A DNA stretch of 64,000 nucleotides from Pseudomonadota bacterium (GTDB taxonomy: Bacteria > Desulfobacterota > Desulfovibrionia > Desulfovibrionales > Desulfovibrionaceae): NCBI GenBank assembly GCA_023460395.1, contig JAEWQB010000010.1, forward strand, positions 248,001-312,000. Reading direction: 5' to 3'. A program made the position numbers and the translations under genes. A model generated the notes under the pieces. It saw only the letters and a program-made list of their open reading frames with translations. It was not told the DNA's origin and did not search any database. Position 1 is the first letter of the stretch. Every line of letters starts with the position of its first letter. This document shows positions 62,001-64,000 of the stretch, piece by piece.

Positions 62001-62600
62001 CAGACGTACCGGACGGGCATAACCGGGACAAAACACATCAAGGATATCACCACGTAAGGCAATTTCCCCCGGCTGCGTGACCATGGGCACACGGGAGTAT
62101 CCCCAGTCCACACATTGCTCTAGCACCAATTCCGGCCCAGTTTCCTCGCCCACGGTCAGAGGCAGCTCGTGTGTGTCGAACAGGTCCACCGGCGGCAATT
62201 TGGGCAAAAAATTATCCAGCGAAACCAACACGCCCTGCTGTCGCCGCTTGAGGCTCAGCGCGTACAGACTGGCAATGCGTGCGGCCCACGCACCACGCCC
62301 GTGCGATCCCGCCGGGTGCTGCGGAATAACGGTCCATGCCTGCTCCCACGCGGGCACATCCAACGCGGCCTCTTCCTTCGAGCTTTCCGGCGTGAAGAGG
62401 GTCAGTAGCCCCCGCGCGTCGGCTAGTTCCTGTGAATTGCGCACCACCAACACCACGTGCTCGCCCCGGCCCCGCAAAGCATGGGCCATACGCGCCTGCG
62501 TAGCGGGACCACTGCGGGCCACATGCAGCACTCGGCGCCCGGACTCCACCAACAAAGAAACCATCTCGTCAAATTGCACGACAATCCTACCGAAGTTCAC
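59076..62600 (-). CDS. mfd: Transcription-repair coupling factor
   Basis: Mfd removes stalled RNA polymerase from damaged DNA and recruits UvrA. The 1174-residue protein has an N-terminal UvrB-like region with UvrA-binding motifs, the RNA-polymerase-interaction module near residues 490-555 (KEFDDLNPGDHLVHREYGIAVFEGLHRMELGG), a helicase core with Walker A GDVGFGKTEVALRAAF near 648 and DEEQ in LDEEQRFGVRHKEKL near 749-763, TLSATPIPRTLQLSMSGIRELSVIE, QLRGRVGRSDVQAHAVF near 914 and the C-terminal TRCF domain. The GTG at 62600 has GGAGA only 2-3 bases upstream; another GTG at 62579 could be the true start, costing seven residues. Upstream, a terminator separates it from cheW. Confidence 0.96.
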   Translation of the reverse strand: MNFGRIVVQFDEMVSLLVESGRRVLHVARSGPATQARMAHALRGRGEHVVLVVRNSQELADARGLLTLFTPESSKEEAALDVPAWEQAWTVIPQHPAGSHGRGAWAARIASLYALSLKRRQQGVLVSLDNFLPKLPPVDLFDTHELPLTVGEETGPELVLEQCVDWGYSRVPMVTQPGEIALRGDILDVFCPGYARPVRLEFFGDLLEEMRLFDPSSQRSRASIKELVVLPTSPLILSREQMTRASSWWKTLETREELSKGQAAAFIRAAESGKTPLLPGSYYDRAVFLEEWLPKDAVFILPSERELEESLEESGRTWSAFLDRQEAETGLRQPPALSLREPESATAVWGKNRRVHFESLVLGVEQRGEELPERGYGAFQDIFAAAQDQDRPWQALVTRLRKWTQEKRQVLLTFTSERSRAKFLKLCEQEGIMPHLRYAPFDKGLFALVAPFRRGMELLWDTVLILGEDVLQPKSSYRERGRTGAFAGLKEFDDLNPGDHLVHREYGIAVFEGLHRMELGGAANDFLLLRYAGDDKLYLPVDRLSLVQRFKGPDGAAPSLDKLGGAGWLASKSRARKAIEKIAHDLVEMYAWRRIAKGFSYSPINELYREFEASFGFEETPDQARAIQAVLADMEKPHPMDRLVCGDVGFGKTEVALRAAFRAACEGKQVALLCPTTILAEQHYQTFKSRLGGFPVNIGMLSRFVSRQKQQDVLAAAAKGQIDILIGTHRLLSDDVDLPNLALLVLDEEQRFGVRHKEKLKKFRRNVDVLTLSATPIPRTLQLSMSGIRELSVIETAPLGRKPVETDLVERDPNLLRGYLQRELARGGQVFWVHNRVEGLDRVTEFVRKLVPDARIGQAHGQMSEKVLETTMHQFWHGEMDVLVCTAIVESGLDFPRANTLIVDQAQMFGLGQLYQLRGRVGRSDVQAHAVFVVNDLGSIPELAKKRLRIILEMDYLGAGFQVAMEDLRLRGSGNILGEAQSGQMARVGLDLYLEMLEEEVGRLKGEETRIAVETELNIGVNAHIPETYITDGRERLRFYKALSSAPDAVVLQDIELEMRDRFGPIPEALSNFLGVLSFKRFLISLQVQKADIFRDKVRLTWAEHADVVSPAVLVHWVGERADRARLLPPACLEYRMEQGDSVRERLSAVREELAPLIAESAEKNGAVKILRHG

Positions 62601-62735
62601 ATTCTCCGCCGCAATTCACAGTGGGCGGACTACTCTCCATCCAACGCACCTAAAACAAAAAATCAAGAGCATGCCCCGAAATTTCCACCCAGCCACGCAA
62701 GGCAGGACGCAAGCATACAGGAAAACCGCCACGAC

Positions 62736-62770
62736 AAAAAGCCGCCGTGCCGTTCTACACGACAGGCGGC
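62736..62770 (-). terminator. Terminator between cheW and mfd
   Basis: GCCGCC (62741-62746) and GGCGGC (62765-62770) form the base of a hairpin with an imperfect 18-base upper part, followed on the minus strand by five T (62736-62740). It lies 22 bases after the cheW stop. Confidence 0.8.
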
Positions 62771-62792
62771 CTTATGCATACAAGTACCGAAG

Positions 62793-63269
62793 TTATATCT
62801 GGCCAAGCACGTTCAGATCTTCGTTGGAAAGAAGTCTGTCAAGATCCAGCAGGATCAACAGCCGATCCTGCAATTTGCCCACGCCACTGATGTAGTCAGA
62901 CTCCATGCCTGCCACAACCGGCGGCGGTGGTTCCACCGTGCTGGCGGGAATACGCAGCACTTCGGAAACGGAATCTACAACAAACCCCACAATCATGTTA
63001 TTTATTTCAATAACGATGATGCGTGTGTGTTTGTCATGCTCCTTGGATGTCAGACCGAACCTGCGACGCAGGTCAATAATGGGAATAACCTTGCCACGCA
63101 GGTTAATAACCCCTTCTACAAACTCCGGGGCGCGCGGAACCTTGGTGATCTCCATGGTGCGGATTATTTCCTGCACTTTCAGGATATCCACCCCGAACTC
63201 TTCTTCGCCTATACTAAAGGTAACAAGCTGGAGGAGTTCGTCGTCCTGCTTTCGCTGGGTTTGACTCAT
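62793..63269 (-). CDS. cheW: Chemotaxis coupling protein
   Basis: CheW links methyl-accepting receptors to CheA kinase. The 158-residue protein is a single CheW domain: QLVTFSIGEEEFGVDILKVQEIIR near residues 14-37, VPRAPEFVEGVINLRGKVIPIIDLRRRFGL near 44-73, IIVIEINNMIVGFVVDSVSEVLRI near 84-107 and GVGKLQDRLLILLDLDRLL near 130-148. AAGGAG lies 9 bases before the ATG. No receptor or CheA gene is next to it, so the partner is elsewhere. It has its own terminator. Confidence 0.97.
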   Translation of the reverse strand: MSQTQRKQDDELLQLVTFSIGEEEFGVDILKVQEIIRTMEITKVPRAPEFVEGVINLRGKVIPIIDLRRRFGLTSKEHDKHTRIIVIEINNMIVGFVVDSVSEVLRIPASTVEPPPPVVAGMESDYISGVGKLQDRLLILLDLDRLLSNEDLNVLGQI

Positions 63270-63489
63270 AATGACACTCCTTATGCACAGTACTTCCCTG
63301 CAACGGGACGAAACGTCCTATTTTATAAAACCACCCGCAATGTACCGTCATTACCTGTCAAATGCAACTACGCATGTCAGGTTTTCCCCAAGGGCCTTTG
63401 GGCTTTGTCATGCCTTCTATTCCTGCACATTTTGCACGAACAGAAAGAAGTTGTAAAACACAGCACCCTCAGGTAAGACAAAAGCCGTT

Positions 63490-63519
63490 ACCGCCGTAAG
63501 GCGGTCAATTCCGCCTTTT
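63490..63519 (+). promoter_or_regulatory. Mutually exclusive hairpins before the small gene
   Basis: ACCGCC-GTAA-GGCGGT (63490-63505) forms a perfect stem whose right arm can instead pair with the next bases: AAGGCGG (63498-63504) with CCGCCTT (63511-63517), followed by TT. This is the outline of an anti-terminator and terminator pair or of a site protein-bound in either form. It sits 20 bases before the ribosome site of the next gene. Confidence 0.4.
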
Positions 63520-63539
63520 CCGCAAGGAGTGCCCTGTTA

Positions 63540-63767
63540 ATGGCGAATATTTCCCCTTACCCTGAAGACGCCCCCCTGCATATGCAAATCAAATCGCTGG
63601 GCGATGATGAACTGCTTGATTTTTGGGAAGAAACGCAGTTCCTTGAGCGCTTCCTTGAAGAGGATGCCGCCATGCGCGACCAAGCGTCTTTGCAGTACGA
63701 GCGGCTCATTCTTCAGGAACTTCAACTGCGCTCCTGTCGGCGTAGTCTCGCCGAGCGCCGTCCGTAA
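63540..63767 (+). CDS. Small acidic protein of unknown function
   Basis: A 75-residue protein with AAGGAG about 11 bases before its ATG. It is charged and helical throughout (DDELLDFWEETQFLERFLEEDAAMRDQASL near residues 22-51), with no signal peptide or cysteine cluster apart from one Cys near residue 66. I do not recognise a family; it could be a partial coiled coil. An imperfect terminator (ATTTGGG / CCCAAAT at 63771-63791, four T) follows directly, supporting a complete short gene. The opposite frame at 63537-63938 is not credible as coding sequence. Confidence 0.6.
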   Translation: MANISPYPEDAPLHMQIKSLGDDELLDFWEETQFLERFLEEDAAMRDQASLQYERLILQELQLRSCRRSLAERRP

Positions 63768-63910
63768 GACATTTGGGTGACATCCCCAAATTTTCAGTCT
63801 CCTCCCGTTCGCACCCCAACACAACGCAGCAACTGCGAAATTTACGGAAAACAGCCGAACGCACGGCTGTCCGCATTCTTCCGTTTGCCGCACGCTCCTT
63901 TTTCTTACAT

Positions 63911-63948
63911 AAAAAACAGGTGCCGGATATACCGGCACCTGTTTTTTT
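63911..63948. terminator. Strong bidirectional terminator near the right edge
   Basis: AACAGGTGCCGG (63915-63926) pairs perfectly with CCGGCACCTGTT (63932-63943) around a five-base loop, with six A before it and a run of T after it. It can end transcripts from either side; the leftward one would come from a gene beyond the window. Confidence 0.92.
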
Positions 63949-64000
63949 ACATATTCATTCGGCCCGCAGGTCGCATCCGGGCAAATCCCATGCGAAATAT

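Noticed and set aside
63537..63938. Minus-strand open frame opposite the small protein gene
   Set aside because: Spans a strong terminator and has no family motif; the plus-strand gene has a ribosome site.
1..64000. CRISPR arrays, tRNA genes, insertion sequences or phage genes
   Set aside because: I looked for repeat arrays, tRNA T-loops with CCA ends, transposase motifs and phage structural genes by eye and saw none; a dedicated scan could still find a divergent one.

Overview
The window looks like a piece of the chromosome of a Desulfovibrio-type sulfate-reducing deltaproteobacterium. The main reasons are an adenylate kinase carrying the metal-binding Cys-X5-His-X15-Cys-X2-Cys motif known from Desulfovibrio gigas, an LutABC lactate-oxidation operon, a heme/siroheme cluster that joins a stand-alone precorrin-2 dehydrogenase to hemA, a split glycine decarboxylase (GcvPA/GcvPB), and several orphan Fe-S and flavin redox genes. 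Assignment to this group is inference from family knowledge; no database was searched. Nearly all of the window is ordinary, densely coded chromosome. I see no insertion sequence, prophage, CRISPR array, tRNA or rRNA gene.

Layout. 1-2.4 kb (-): two glycosyltransferases (CgeB-like, cut by the window edge, and a GT9 enzyme). 2.5-7.7 kb (+): precorrin-2 dehydrogenase, a CcsA/HemX-like membrane protein, hemA, a small Cys-rich protein, tilS and adk, closed by a strong terminator. 7.8-10.7 kb (-): the TrkA/TrkH potassium system. 10.9-15.3 kb (-): an orphan membrane protein, a DUF1653 protein and lutABC, with a perfect GntR-type palindrome upstream of lutA. 15.5-17.0 kb (+): MarC-like protein and an alpha/beta hydrolase. 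17.2-20.2 kb (-): two translationally coupled family-4 glycosyltransferases. 20.5-22.9 kb (+): a diguanylate cyclase and a queuosine-precursor transporter with a structured leader. 22.9-24.3 kb (-): mgtE. 24.5-28.1 kb (+): nadC-nadA-nadB. 28.2-30.0 kb (-): an unusual Hpt + STAS protein. 30.3-34.3 kb (+): M16 peptidase and ychF. 34.4-41.2 kb (+): a periplasmic binding protein overlapping a hybrid histidine kinase, phosphoglucomutase, and a CheY-like regulator. 41.4-46.6 kb (+): gcvH, a 0.7-kb unexplained spacer, gcvPA, gcvPB and lpdA. 46.7-48.4 kb (-): a four-cluster-type ferredoxin and a GltD-like flavoprotein. 48.7-51.2 kb (+): an ACT-domain protein and an orphan molybdopterin oxidoreductase. 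51.3-63.3 kb (-): rpsT, glyS, glyQ, recO, rodZ, two SurA/PpiC proteins, mfd and cheW. The right end has one small unknown gene and a strong bidirectional terminator.

Functional links: the left cluster makes the tetrapyrrole precursor (HemA) and takes it towards siroheme or heme (precorrin-2 dehydrogenase). LutABC would feed electrons from lactate into the redox chain. The nad operon makes NAD from aspartate, and the gcv cluster oxidises glycine. Signalling genes (GGDEF, hybrid kinase with its own binding protein, CheY, CheW, Hpt-STAS) are scattered between the metabolic operons. The parts most worth a second look are regulatory or architectural rather than a complete new system: the lut operator, the transporter leader RNA, the Hpt-STAS protein, the binding-protein/kinase pair, and the gcvH-gcvPA spacer.
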